From contig CAZPGF010000088.1 of assembly GCA_964586025.1 (NCBI GenBank), positions 1 through 11,483 on the forward strand: a stretch of DNA of 11,483 nt, read 5' to 3'. Below the pieces are notes generated by a model. It was not told where the DNA came from. It ran no database searches and saw only the letters and a program-made list of their open reading frames with translations. This DNA comes from JACKGW01 sp964586025 (GTDB lineage: Bacteria; Planctomycetota; PLA2; JAEUHO01). This document shows, in pieces, positions 1 through 6,198 of the stretch; within the stretch, counting starts at the first letter, position 1, and every line of letters begins with the position of its first letter. A program made the translations under genes and the position numbers.

Positions 1-690
1 TTCGAGCGCGCGCACGAGCCCATCGACGATGTCGCCGACGTAGGTGAAGTCGCGCTTCTGGGTGCCGTCGCCGTGGACGGTGACCGGACGGCCGTCGCGC
101 GCGGCTTCGAGGAAGATCTGGATCGCCTTGTCGGGGCGCTCCCGCGGACCGTAGCACGAAAAGATGCGTGCCGAGGCGACCGAGATGCCGTACACCGCGG
201 CGTACGTGAAGGCGAGACGCTCCGCGGCCCACTTCGTGAGCCCGTACGGACTGTGCGGCGTCCCGACGTACGTCTCGTCCACCGGCTCCGTCGCCGCGTC
301 GCCATAGACGCTCGCGCTGCTCGCGTAGAGGAACAGGGCGAGCGGTCGGCGACGCGCCGCCTCGAGCAGCCTCTGCGTCGTCCGCACGTTCTGATCGAGG
401 TACACGTCGAAGTTCGTGCCGAAGGAGTCGCGCACGCCGGCACGGGCCGCCAGGTGGACGACGCGATCGATGCCGTCGAACACGTCGTCGAGGTTTGTCG
501 CGTTGATGTCGGCTTCGACGAAGCGCATCGCCGGATGCGCGCGGGCGGCGACGAGGTTCCGCTCCTTCCGTTCGCGCGCATAGGCCGGATCGAAGTTGTC
601 GATCCCGGTGACGCGCGCGCCGTCCGCGAGCAGGCGGTCCACGAGGTGGGAGCCGATGAAGCCCGCGGCGCCGGTGACGAGCACGTGCAT
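1..690 (-). CDS. UDP-glucuronate 4-epimerase-like NAD-dependent epimerase/dehydratase (extended SDR), 3' end cut by window edge
   Basis: The first 230 residues are visible; the C-terminus lies beyond position 1. The N-terminus carries the NAD-binding Rossmann motif GAAGFIG (residues 7-13), followed by an acidic residue at the end of strand 2 (D31 in GIDNFDP) that favours NAD. The catalytic region has SSASVYG (124-130) and a YxxxK pair (Y149, K153). Segments HLAARAGVRDSF and RERPDKA (184-190), followed by QKRDFTYVGDIVDG, resemble UDP-glucuronate and UDP-glucose 4-epimerases more than dTDP-glucose dehydratases. Such cytoplasmic enzymes invert the C4 hydroxyl of a nucleotide sugar. The ATG at 690-688 immediately precedes the first beta strand, with GGGAG 11 nt upstream. 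It is the last visible gene of a minus-strand cluster, 6 nt after the family 39 glycosyltransferase, so it probably supplies a nucleotide sugar to that pathway. Family is certain, exact substrate is not. Confidence 0.9.
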   Translation of the reverse strand, partial: MHVLVTGAAGFIGSHLVDRLLADGARVTGIDNFDPAYARERKERNLVAARAHPAMRFVEADINATNLDDVFDGIDRVVHLAARAGVRDSFGTNFDVYLDQNVRTTQRLLEAARRRPLALFLYASSASVYGDAATEPVDETYVGTPHSPYGLTKWAAERLAFTYAAVYGISVASARIFSCYGPRERPDKAIQIFLEAARDGRPVTVHGDGTQKRDFTYVGDIVDGLVRALE

Positions 691-696
691 GGAGCG

Positions 697-2331
697 TCAG
701 TCTCCCGGGTCCGGGCCCGAAGTCGCCTCCGCGGCGGCGAGTTCGATCCCGATGATGCGGCCGTTTTCGCGGGTCGCGAGGCGACGCACCTCGCGCCCGC
801 TGGCCTCCGCGATCGCCTCCTCGCTGCCGGCGCGTGCGACGACGATCCAACGGCCGGCATGGTCGGCCCACGCGACGTCGGCGACGTCGGCGCCGAGGCT
901 GGCACGGCGTGCGGCATGGAAGATCGACTCCGGAGTCGTGCCGTGCAGCGTGACCACGCGCGCGTCCGCCCCGGCATGCCGGGCGAGCGCCCGTGCGAAA
1001 TCGTCCCGATCCGAGGACGCGAATCGCGACCGCAGCGACACCGCCGCGAGCAGCGCGAGCGCGACGCCGGCGGAGGCGCCGACGAGCGCCACCCGGCGCA
1101 CGTCGCCGCCGCCTCGGAGCGCCTCGCGCACGCTCGATCCGGCGAAGGCGACGAGCCCGGCGCCGACGATCACGACGGGCCAGGCCGGCCCCCGCGACGT
1201 GAACGGGAGGAGTGCGATCGCGGCGGCTCCGACGAGCGCGAGAGCGACCGAGCCGCCGACGGCGATCCGACGCAGGACGCGAGGATCCACGCGATCGCTC
1301 CAACGGATCAGGGTGTGGGCGAGGGCGATCGTCGCGAACGGAACCAGCGGCACGAGGTAGCGCTCGTGCTTCGTCGGCACGCAACTGAACAAGACGACCC
1401 CGATCACGAACGCTCGCGCGAGCGGGGAAGCGGGACCGAGCGCCCGACGCCCCGAGGGCGCGAAGGCGTACGCACCGAGCGCGAGCGCCGCGGCGCCGAC
1501 CGGCCCGAGCGCGAGCGGGACGTTGCCGAGATACCAGAACGGCCCGTGCGTGTGCGTGCTCTCGCCGGCGAGTCGGTCCGCCGTCTGGCCGACCAGCAGC
1601 GGGCGACCGTAGTCCGACCAGCCGGCGACGACGACCGCGGGAACGAACCACGCGAGCGCGAGCGCGACGGCCACCGAGAGGAGGATCCACGGGCGGGCCG
1701 CTCGCCAGCGCGTCCGCATCGACTCGCCCGGCAGGGCGCACGACCACGCGAGAAGGGGACCGATCCACAGTGGCGGCCCCTTCGCGAGCATCGACAGGCC
1801 GAGCAACCCGCCGGCGATCCACGGCGCCGCCCGGGAGCCCTTCCCGCTCGCGGCCACGTCGACCCGCCAGGCGGAGAGGACCGCGAGACCCGCACCGAAC
1901 GCATCGAGGCGGCCCTCGCGTCCGAGCCACAGGACCGCCGGCACCGAGAGTGCGAGCAGGGCGGCGAGACGCCCCGTGCGGACATCGCCGCCGAGGCGAT
2001 GTCGAGCCCACGCCGCCGTGCCGAAGACGAGGGCTAGCAACCCGAGGGCCGACGGCAGCCGGACGAGGAACGGCGTGACGTCCCCGACGAACACCGAGGG
2101 CAGAGCGACCGCCCACAGATAGAGCGGCGGCTTGTTGACGTAGAGGTCGCCGTACCGATGGGGGACGAGCCACTCGCCGCCGTCGATCATCTCGCGTGCG
2201 AGCTGGCCCCAGCGCGCCGTGTCGTTCACGTGCAGGCTGCGCGTCCCGAGGTCCCAGAACGCGACGAAGCACACGACCGCCACGAACAGGAGGCTAGCGA
2301 GGTGCGGATCCCGCCACGGCGTGCGCGTCAC
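697..2331 (-). CDS. ArnT-like family 39 glycosyltransferase, polytopic membrane protein
   Basis: A 544-residue membrane protein with many hydrophobic helices (about 12-13) across residues 10-435 and a hydrophilic C-terminal tail of about 105 residues. GT39/ArnT/PMT-family enzymes take a sugar from a polyprenyl-phosphate carrier and transfer it on the outer side of the cytoplasmic membrane. Family marks are the first outer loop with a conserved acidic residue (D37 in NDTARW, then LAREM), GGEWLVPH followed by NKPPLYLW (about 51-73), RLPSALG (91-97), AKGPP (183-187) and KHERYLVPLVPF (321-332). The reading frame is open for 194 codons further upstream, but there it overlaps the Lab_N gene out of frame. 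The GTG at 2331 overlaps the Lab_N stop as GTGA, with GGGTGG upstream, and gives a family-like N-terminus. This coupling implies co-translation with the membrane gene before it. Acceptor (lipid A, another lipid, or protein) cannot be told from sequence. Confidence 0.9.
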   Translation of the reverse strand: MTRTPWRDPHLASLLFVAVVCFVAFWDLGTRSLHVNDTARWGQLAREMIDGGEWLVPHRYGDLYVNKPPLYLWAVALPSVFVGDVTPFLVRLPSALGLLALVFGTAAWARHRLGGDVRTGRLAALLALSVPAVLWLGREGRLDAFGAGLAVLSAWRVDVAASGKGSRAAPWIAGGLLGLSMLAKGPPLWIGPLLAWSCALPGESMRTRWRAARPWILLSVAVALALAWFVPAVVVAGWSDYGRPLLVGQTADRLAGESTHTHGPFWYLGNVPLALGPVGAAALALGAYAFAPSGRRALGPASPLARAFVIGVVLFSCVPTKHERYLVPLVPFATIALAHTLIRWSDRVDPRVLRRIAVGGSVALALVGAAAIALLPFTSRGPAWPVVIVGAGLVAFAGSSVREALRGGGDVRRVALVGASAGVALALLAAVSLRSRFASSDRDDFARALARHAGADARVVTLHGTTPESIFHAARRASLGADVADVAWADHAGRWIVVARAGSEEAIAEASGREVRRLATRENGRIIGIELAAAEATSGPDPGD

Positions 2332-2993
2332 GCGTCGCCACCCGATCGGTCGAGATCCGCGTGGCGTCGGCGCCGGATCAGGACCAGGTTCCGGATCGTG
2401 GGGAGAGGGTGGAGCACGTAGGCGAACATCATCACCCAGTCCACCTGATGCACCGCATACGCGAACAATCCGACCGACCCCACGAGGCTCATCCAGAAGA
2501 ACACGGGCGGCAGGTGGCTCTCGCCGAGACGCTCGCTGGCGATCCACTGGAGCACGAACCGGCTGCTCCAGATCGCCTGGGAGGCGAAGCCCACCGCGAG
2601 CCAGGCCGGGTCGGTGTCGAACGCGAGTCGCTCGTGGGTCACGGCGACGAACACGGCGAACGCGACCAAGCCCGAGGCGAGGGGCAGCCACGGACCGCCT
2701 CGTCGTGGCCCCCGGACCGCTTCGTCGTTCGTCGCGCGCAGCAGCGAGAGGTTCCGCACGTAGATCGCCAGGTTGACGAGCAGGCCCGCGAGAAACACCG
2801 GGTCGCCGCGATGGAAGCCCTGGTAGACGAGCAGCAGCAGCGTCGCCTGGACCGAGATCGTCCAGAAACTCCGCGGCACGACGCTGCGACCGGCGCGTTC
2901 GCTCGCGCGCCATTGCACGAGGACGCGAAGCGTGAACAGGATCTGTCCGAGCCAGCCGATCGCGTCGTAGAGCTGGAACCCGACAACGAGCAT
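2328..2993 (-). CDS. Tandem Lab_N-domain membrane protein (lipid A biosynthesis N-terminal-like), seven predicted helices
   Basis: A 221-residue protein made of two copies of the Lab_N unit (Pfam PF07578, first seen at the N-terminus of some LpxB proteins). Copy 1 spans about residues 15-86 and copy 2 about 136-207. Matching blocks are VQWRASER (26-33) and LQWIASER (148-155), PRSFW (40-44) and PVFFW (163-167), YVRNLSLLR (78-86) and TIRNLVLIR (199-207). By eye each copy has three hydrophobic helices, joined by one more at about 102-120, giving 3+1+3. There is no catalytic LpxB domain, so it is not lipid-A-disaccharide synthase. It sits 10 nt after the family 2 glycosyltransferase and overlaps the family 39 gene by 4 nt. 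No experimental function is known to me. Membrane passage or handling of the lipid-linked sugar is an inference from context and fold layout. ATG at 2993 lacks a clear ribosome binding site, but the protein begins exactly where helix 1 is expected. Confidence 0.88.
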   Translation of the reverse strand: MLVVGFQLYDAIGWLGQILFTLRVLVQWRASERAGRSVVPRSFWTISVQATLLLLVYQGFHRGDPVFLAGLLVNLAIYVRNLSLLRATNDEAVRGPRRGGPWLPLASGLVAFAVFVAVTHERLAFDTDPAWLAVGFASQAIWSSRFVLQWIASERLGESHLPPVFFWMSLVGSVGLFAYAVHQVDWVMMFAYVLHPLPTIRNLVLIRRRRHADLDRSGGDA

Positions 2994-3003
2994 CGGGCGA
3001 CGG

Positions 3004-3753
3004 TCAGGAGGGGCGCCGGGGGCGCTCGGTCCCGACGCGCGGCAGGTGGTTCGCCCACATCCAGCGCACCGCCTTCACGTCGCGAAGTCCCTTGCGCAGT
3101 CGATTCCACATGCCGTAGTGACTGCGTCCGGACGCCCGCGGGCGGTGCGCGACGGGCACCTCGACGATCGTGTACCCCTCCATCCGCGCGAGCGTCGGCA
3201 GGAACCGATGCATCCCGTCGAACAGCTTGACGTGGTCGAGGATCGCCGCGCGGAAGACCTTGAGGCCGCACGCGATGTCGTGGACGTTCTCGTGGGTGCG
3301 TCGATTGCGCCACGCGTTCGCGATGCGGCTCTGCATGCGCCGCCGCCACGAGTCGTGGCGGTCGCGACGCCAGCCGATCGCCATGTCGTTTCCCGGAAGG
3401 GCAGCGAGCAACTTGGCGATCTCGGCGGGGGGATTCTGCATGTCCGCGTCGAGCATGCCGATCACGTCGCCCCGCGCATGACGGAAGCCTGTCGCGAGCG
3501 CCGCGGTGAGACCCAGGTTCCGCGGGTGGTCGATCACCCGCACGCGCGGATCGAGCACCTGGAGTTCGTCGAGGATCGCGCCGCTTCGATCCGTGCTGCC
3601 GTCGTTGACGAACAGGACCTCGGACGGGATGGAGAGGGTCGCGAGCAACGCGACGATCTCCTCCCAGAGCGGCAACAGATTGCCCTCCTCGTCGTGGACC
3701 GGCACGACGAGCGAAAGTTGCTGTGGCGCAGCGCCGAGCGGGGATGCGTCCAA
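3004..3753 (-). CDS. Family 2 glycosyltransferase, polyprenyl-phosphate sugar synthase type (ArnC/DPM1-like, no C-terminal helices)
   Basis: A GT-A fold transferase of about 249 residues. It opens with LSLVVPVHDEEGNLLPLWEEI, then the strand-helix VLFVNDGSTDRSG, HPRNLGLTAALATGF, and the metal and donor-binding LDADMQNPP (DxD), all typical of DPM1/GtrB/ArnC enzymes that move a sugar from a nucleotide to dolichyl or undecaprenyl phosphate on the cytoplasmic face. IACGLKVFRAAI and the basic stretch around HRPRASGRSHYGMWNR match the acceptor side of this family. ArnC and GtrB end with two membrane helices; this protein stops soon after that point, so it resembles the soluble DPM1 form. The start is uncertain: no ATG is in frame near the first strand. 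TTG at 3753 fits the domain, and TTG at 3789 would add 12 residues; neither has a well-spaced ribosome binding site. It is the first gene of the minus-strand cluster and divergent from orn. Confidence 0.87.
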   Translation of the reverse strand: MDASPLGAAPQQLSLVVPVHDEEGNLLPLWEEIVALLATLSIPSEVLFVNDGSTDRSGAILDELQVLDPRVRVIDHPRNLGLTAALATGFRHARGDVIGMLDADMQNPPAEIAKLLAALPGNDMAIGWRRDRHDSWRRRMQSRIANAWRNRRTHENVHDIACGLKVFRAAILDHVKLFDGMHRFLPTLARMEGYTIVEVPVAHRPRASGRSHYGMWNRLRKGLRDVKAVRWMWANHLPRVGTERPRRPS

Positions 3754-3839
3754 GCCTGGAACGCTACGCCCTTCCGCGGTGACTCCCAAGGGTTCCCGGC
3801 CGAGGACCGTTGGTAGCCTCCCCCGAACGGTCGCGGGGA

Positions 3840-3863
3840 GCGCCGGGAGGTGTCTCCCGGCGC
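3840..3863. repeat. Perfect 10-bp inverted repeat (hairpin) in the orn leader
   Basis: GCGCCGGGAG (3840-3849) is followed by GTGT (3850-3853) and then CTCCCGGCGC (3854-3863), a perfect 10-bp stem with a 4-nt loop. It lies 37 nt before the orn start and inside the region between the divergent glycosyltransferase and orn. There is no T-run on either side, so it does not look like an intrinsic terminator. It could be a leader stem-loop in the orn mRNA or an operator; GC-rich background makes chance structure possible. Confidence 0.5.
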
Positions 3864-3868
3864 GCCGT

Positions 3869-3892
3869 GCCGGCCGGGACCCGAACGCCGGC
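3869..3892 (+). repeat. Second short inverted repeat next to the orn ribosome binding site
   Basis: GCCGGC at 3869-3874 can pair with GCCGGC at 3887-3892. The intervening CGGGACCCG could close further. The 3' arm directly touches the GGAG at 3893-3896, which is the likely ribosome binding site of orn with only 4 nt to the ATG. If it forms in mRNA it could limit ribosome access. Short, palindromic and GC-rich, so chance is a real alternative. Confidence 0.3.
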
Positions 3893-3900
3893 GGAGCGCG

Positions 3901-4449
3901 ATGCCGAAGCACCCCGACCATCTCGTCTGGATCGATCTGGAGATGACCGGACTCGATCCGGACGTCTGTCACGTGATCGAGATCGCGACGATCGTCACCG
4001 ACGAGAACCTCAAGATCCTCGCCGAGGGTCCGGTGATCGCGATCCACAACGACGAGAGGCAACTCGCGACGTTGAGCGAGTGGAGCCGAGATCAGTTCGG
4101 GCGAAACGGCCTCCTCGACCGCGTTCGCGCGAGTTCGATCGACGTCGTCGAGGCCGAGGCGCGCACCCTCGCCTTCCTCGAGGACTGGACGCTGCCCCGA
4201 CAGAGTCCGCTGTGCGGCAACTCGATCCACACGGACCGCCACTTCCTGTGGCGGCACATGCGGCGCCTGCACGACCATCTGCACTACCGGAACGTGGACG
4301 TCTCCACGATCAAGGAGGTGGTGCGACGCTGGTATCCCCGCGCCTACGACCCGCCGCCCAAGGCGGGCCTGCACGAGGCGCTCACCGACATCCGGGAGTC
4401 GATCGAGGAGTTGCGCTACTACCGCGAGGCGTTTCTCGGGCCGCGGTAG
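3901..4449 (+). CDS. orn: Oligoribonuclease (DEDDh 3'-to-5' exoribonuclease)
   Basis: A 182-residue protein, the usual Orn length (E. coli 181). Orn degrades two- to few-nucleotide RNAs, including pGpG from cyclic-di-GMP turnover, to mononucleotides in the cytoplasm. All DEDDh metal and catalytic residues sit at the E. coli positions: D12 and E14 (WIDLEMTGLD), D112 (CGNSIHTDRHFL), H158 and D163 (GLHEALTDI). SIHTDRHFL and the C-terminal ALTDIRESIEELRYYRE are the family signature. The frame is open 17 codons further upstream, but ATG at 3901 has GGAG 4 nt before it and gives the canonical N-terminus. It is divergent from the glycosyltransferase operon and convergent with the HEAT-repeat gene, 15 nt away, so it looks monocistronic. 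Two potential stem-loops lie in its leader. Confidence 0.97.
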   Translation: MPKHPDHLVWIDLEMTGLDPDVCHVIEIATIVTDENLKILAEGPVIAIHNDERQLATLSEWSRDQFGRNGLLDRVRASSIDVVEAEARTLAFLEDWTLPRQSPLCGNSIHTDRHFLWRHMRRLHDHLHYRNVDVSTIKEVVRRWYPRAYDPPPKAGLHEALTDIRESIEELRYYREAFLGPR

Positions 4450-4464
4450 CGCGTCGGGACGTCA

Positions 4465-6048
4465 TCACGCCCCGTCCTGATTCCCGCCGCCCACCTCCCA
4501 GTCGAACAGGGGCGTGAAGCCGACGTCGGGACGGCCCTTGCGCGCGGCGTCCTGCAGGGGATTGCCGACGCCCATCCCGAGGATGAACCGGAGTCCGTTC
4601 TCGACGTCGCTGACCGCGGACGCATCGCCCTCGCAGGCGCGGACGACGGCGCGATAGAAGTCGCGCGTCCGACCGATCCACGGGCTCTGGACGTGCTCGA
4701 GCGGACCCAGCATGCGTTCCTTTACGAACTCGGCGGTCTTCGGATCACCGATCCGCGCGAGCACCCACATCATCGTCGAGCGGAGCGTGGTGCCCTGCCC
4801 GCCGCCGCGCCGACCGAAGGAGGGGGGGCCGAGCTTCCCGGCCATCTTCTCGACGCCGCGCGCGGCCTTTTCGTCGCGCTGGAAGTACGCGAGTGCGATC
4901 AGCGGTCCGAAGGTCGTCAGGTCGCCGTCCTTCGCGTCGGCCGCGGCCCGCAGCAGTTGGGCCGCGACCTTCGACTCGCCCGCACCGCAACGGCCGATCG
5001 CGCGCCAGATGTGGCTCTGAACGATCGGCTCCCTCTCTCGCTTGACCTGCTTGGTCAGCGCTTCCAGCGCGGCCGGCGCGCCGATGTACTCGAGCGTGAC
5101 CGCCGCGTTCGCGCGGACCGACGACTCCTTGTGACCGAGATGCGCGGCGACGCCTTCCACGGCGGCGTGGAGCGCGGGGCGACCGAGGCCGCGCAGGAGA
5201 TCGACCAGGAGCTGCGGATGCTTCGCCGTCTCGGGGTCGGCCAGGAGCGCCAGCAGCGGTCGAAGCGCGTCCCCGTCCTGGTCGTTCGTCAACAGCGAGA
5301 GGATCGCCTCGATGCGGCGCGTCGTCGGACCCGCTCGGACGATGCCGATCAGGTCCTGGATCCACGCGGCACGCGCCTCGGCGTCGGGGGGCGCATCGCG
5401 TCGGGCGGGATCGGCCGGCGCGGTGGCCCCCGGCGTGCCGTCGGGCGGCACGGCGCCGCCCTCCGTCCCGCCCGTCGAGGGCGGCGGTGTCGGCACGCCG
5501 CCGAGCGCCTTCCACCTCTCCGTCGCCTGGTCCATCAGACCGATCAGTGCGTCGATCGCTTCCTTGCCGCGGCCGTACGGCCAGTACTCGAGTCGGACGA
5601 GGGGATCGCCCTCCTTGTGATCGGGTCGCGCGAAGATGTGCTGCGGAGAGACCACGAAGCCGTCGATCCCGAAGCGCACCTTCAGTTCGCCGAAGTCGTC
5701 GCCGCTGGAGTTCGCGCCGAGGAACACGCACACGAAGTCCCGCGAGCGTCCGACGATCTGCGGGTCCTTGTAGACGATCTCGCGCAACGCCTCCGCGGCG
5801 GGCTCCTTGCGGCCGCCATCGACGCGCGTGCTGTTGATGCAGATCATGACGATCTTGTTGCGCGCGAGCGCGATCTCGAACGCGCGCGACACGCCCTCGG
5901 CCCATGTGATCGTGTCCCCGGCCTGCGCGGGAGGCGGCGCCTCCTCGGTGCGGGCCCTCTGCGCGGAACCGAACAGGGCGACGCAGAGCGCAACGAGAGC
6001 GACGCCGGTGACCGGCGTCCGTCCGACACGAGAACACATCGGTGCCAT
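4465..6048 (-). CDS. Exported thioredoxin-like / HEAT-repeat protein, function unknown
   Basis: A 527-residue protein. Residues 11-29 form a signal-peptide hydrophobic core after R7 and R10, with a likely signal peptidase I site near FGSAQRA. Residues 48-178 look like a thioredoxin fold: WAEGVSRAFEIALARNK, strand IVMICIN, an STRVDG segment where CxxC would be, strand FVCVFLG, then VRFGIDGFVVSPQHIFA with P135 as possible cis-proline. The redox cysteines are absent, so it is probably not a disulfide enzyme. A proline/glycine-rich linker (about 184-222) leads to helical HEAT-type repeats (about 225-445), for example RANAAVTLEYIGAPAALEAL and LLVDLLRGLGRPALHAAVEGV. Both domain types usually bind partners. 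ATG at 6048 has GGAGG 5 nt upstream, a strong start; an in-frame upstream extension was rejected because it lacks this. Its partner and role are unknown. It shares a divergent promoter region with gatC. Confidence 0.85.
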   Translation of the reverse strand: MAPMCSRVGRTPVTGVALVALCVALFGSAQRARTEEAPPPAQAGDTITWAEGVSRAFEIALARNKIVMICINSTRVDGGRKEPAAEALREIVYKDPQIVGRSRDFVCVFLGANSSGDDFGELKVRFGIDGFVVSPQHIFARPDHKEGDPLVRLEYWPYGRGKEAIDALIGLMDQATERWKALGGVPTPPPSTGGTEGGAVPPDGTPGATAPADPARRDAPPDAEARAAWIQDLIGIVRAGPTTRRIEAILSLLTNDQDGDALRPLLALLADPETAKHPQLLVDLLRGLGRPALHAAVEGVAAHLGHKESSVRANAAVTLEYIGAPAALEALTKQVKREREPIVQSHIWRAIGRCGAGESKVAAQLLRAAADAKDGDLTTFGPLIALAYFQRDEKAARGVEKMAGKLGPPSFGRRGGGQGTTLRSTMMWVLARIGDPKTAEFVKERMLGPLEHVQSPWIGRTRDFYRAVVRACEGDASAVSDVENGLRFILGMGVGNPLQDAARKGRPDVGFTPLFDWEVGGGNQDGA

Positions 6049-6053
6049 GGGAA

Positions 6054-6058
6054 CCTCC
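6054..6058 (-). promoter_or_regulatory. Ribosome binding site of the HEAT-repeat gene
   Basis: On the minus strand the sequence reads GGAGG, then TTCCC, then ATG at 6048. This is the clearest Shine-Dalgarno in the window. It fixes the start of the gene immediately before the signal peptide, although the frame stays open 76 codons further upstream. Confidence 0.8.
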
Positions 6059-6113
6059 GGGCCGGCATCGTCGCATGGACCGGGCCGGTGGCGCGGACGA
6101 GGGTCGCACGCCT

Positions 6114-6130
6114 CGATCCGCCCGGGATCG
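6114..6130. promoter_or_regulatory. Inverted repeat in the divergent gatC/HEAT-gene intergenic region, possible operator
   Basis: CGATCCgcccgGGATCG is a perfect 6-bp inverted repeat with a 5-bp spacer. It lies in the 150-bp region between two divergent starts (6048 and 6199). Such symmetry fits a dimeric DNA-binding protein that could act on both genes. No regulator is identified and the repeat is short. Confidence 0.3.
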
Positions 6131-6132
6131 GC

Positions 6133-6161
6133 TGGTGCGGCGGCGGCTTCCCCACCACAAT
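6133..6161 (+). promoter_or_regulatory. Weak candidate promoter for gatCAB
   Basis: CACAAT at 6156-6161 resembles a sigma-70 -10 box and is a rare A/T-containing patch in this region. TGGTGC at 6133-6138 is a poor -35 match at 17-bp spacing. It is 37 nt upstream of gatC, a suitable distance. Only placement and the -10-like hexamer support it. Confidence 0.2.
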
Positions 6162-6187
6162 CCCGTGGCGTCCCGGATCGCCGGGGC

Positions 6188-6193
6188 GGGAGG
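6188..6193 (+). promoter_or_regulatory. Ribosome binding site of gatC
   Basis: GGGAGG lies 5 nt before the GTG at 6199. It selects this GTG as the gatC start, although the frame is open far upstream through the antisense strand of the neighbouring gene. Confidence 0.75.
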
Positions 6194-6198
6194 CTCGC

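Noticed and set aside
877..902. Short direct repeat of gacgtcggc
   Set aside because: It lies in the GT39 coding sequence, where it encodes ADVADVA; no sign of a repeat element.
1640..1680. GC-rich gcgagcgcga tandem-like tract
   Set aside because: It encodes alternating alanine/leucine in a membrane helix of GT39 and is explained by codon bias.
73..2037. Long plus-strand open frame (654 codons) antisense to the GT39 and epimerase genes
   Set aside because: Its translation is arginine/glutamate/aspartate-rich with no domain, and it covers two well-supported minus-strand genes. Long antisense frames are expected at this GC content.
2332..2913. Extension of the GT39 frame upstream of 2331
   Set aside because: It overlaps the Lab_N gene out of frame and is arginine/proline-rich; the GTGA overlap defines the start.
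2328..2993. Lipid-A-disaccharide synthase (lpxB)
   Set aside because: Only the Lab_N membrane unit is present, twice; the glycosyltransferase domain of LpxB is missing.
3754..4374. Upstream extension of the GT2 frame through the antisense strand of orn
   Set aside because: It would overlap most of orn, which has all catalytic residues, and the GT2 fold begins at about 3720.
4693..6198. Plus-strand open frame that runs in frame into gatC, suggesting a long N-terminal extension
   Set aside because: It is antisense to the HEAT-repeat gene and low in complexity; gatC has its own GTG with a good ribosome binding site and a standard N-terminus.
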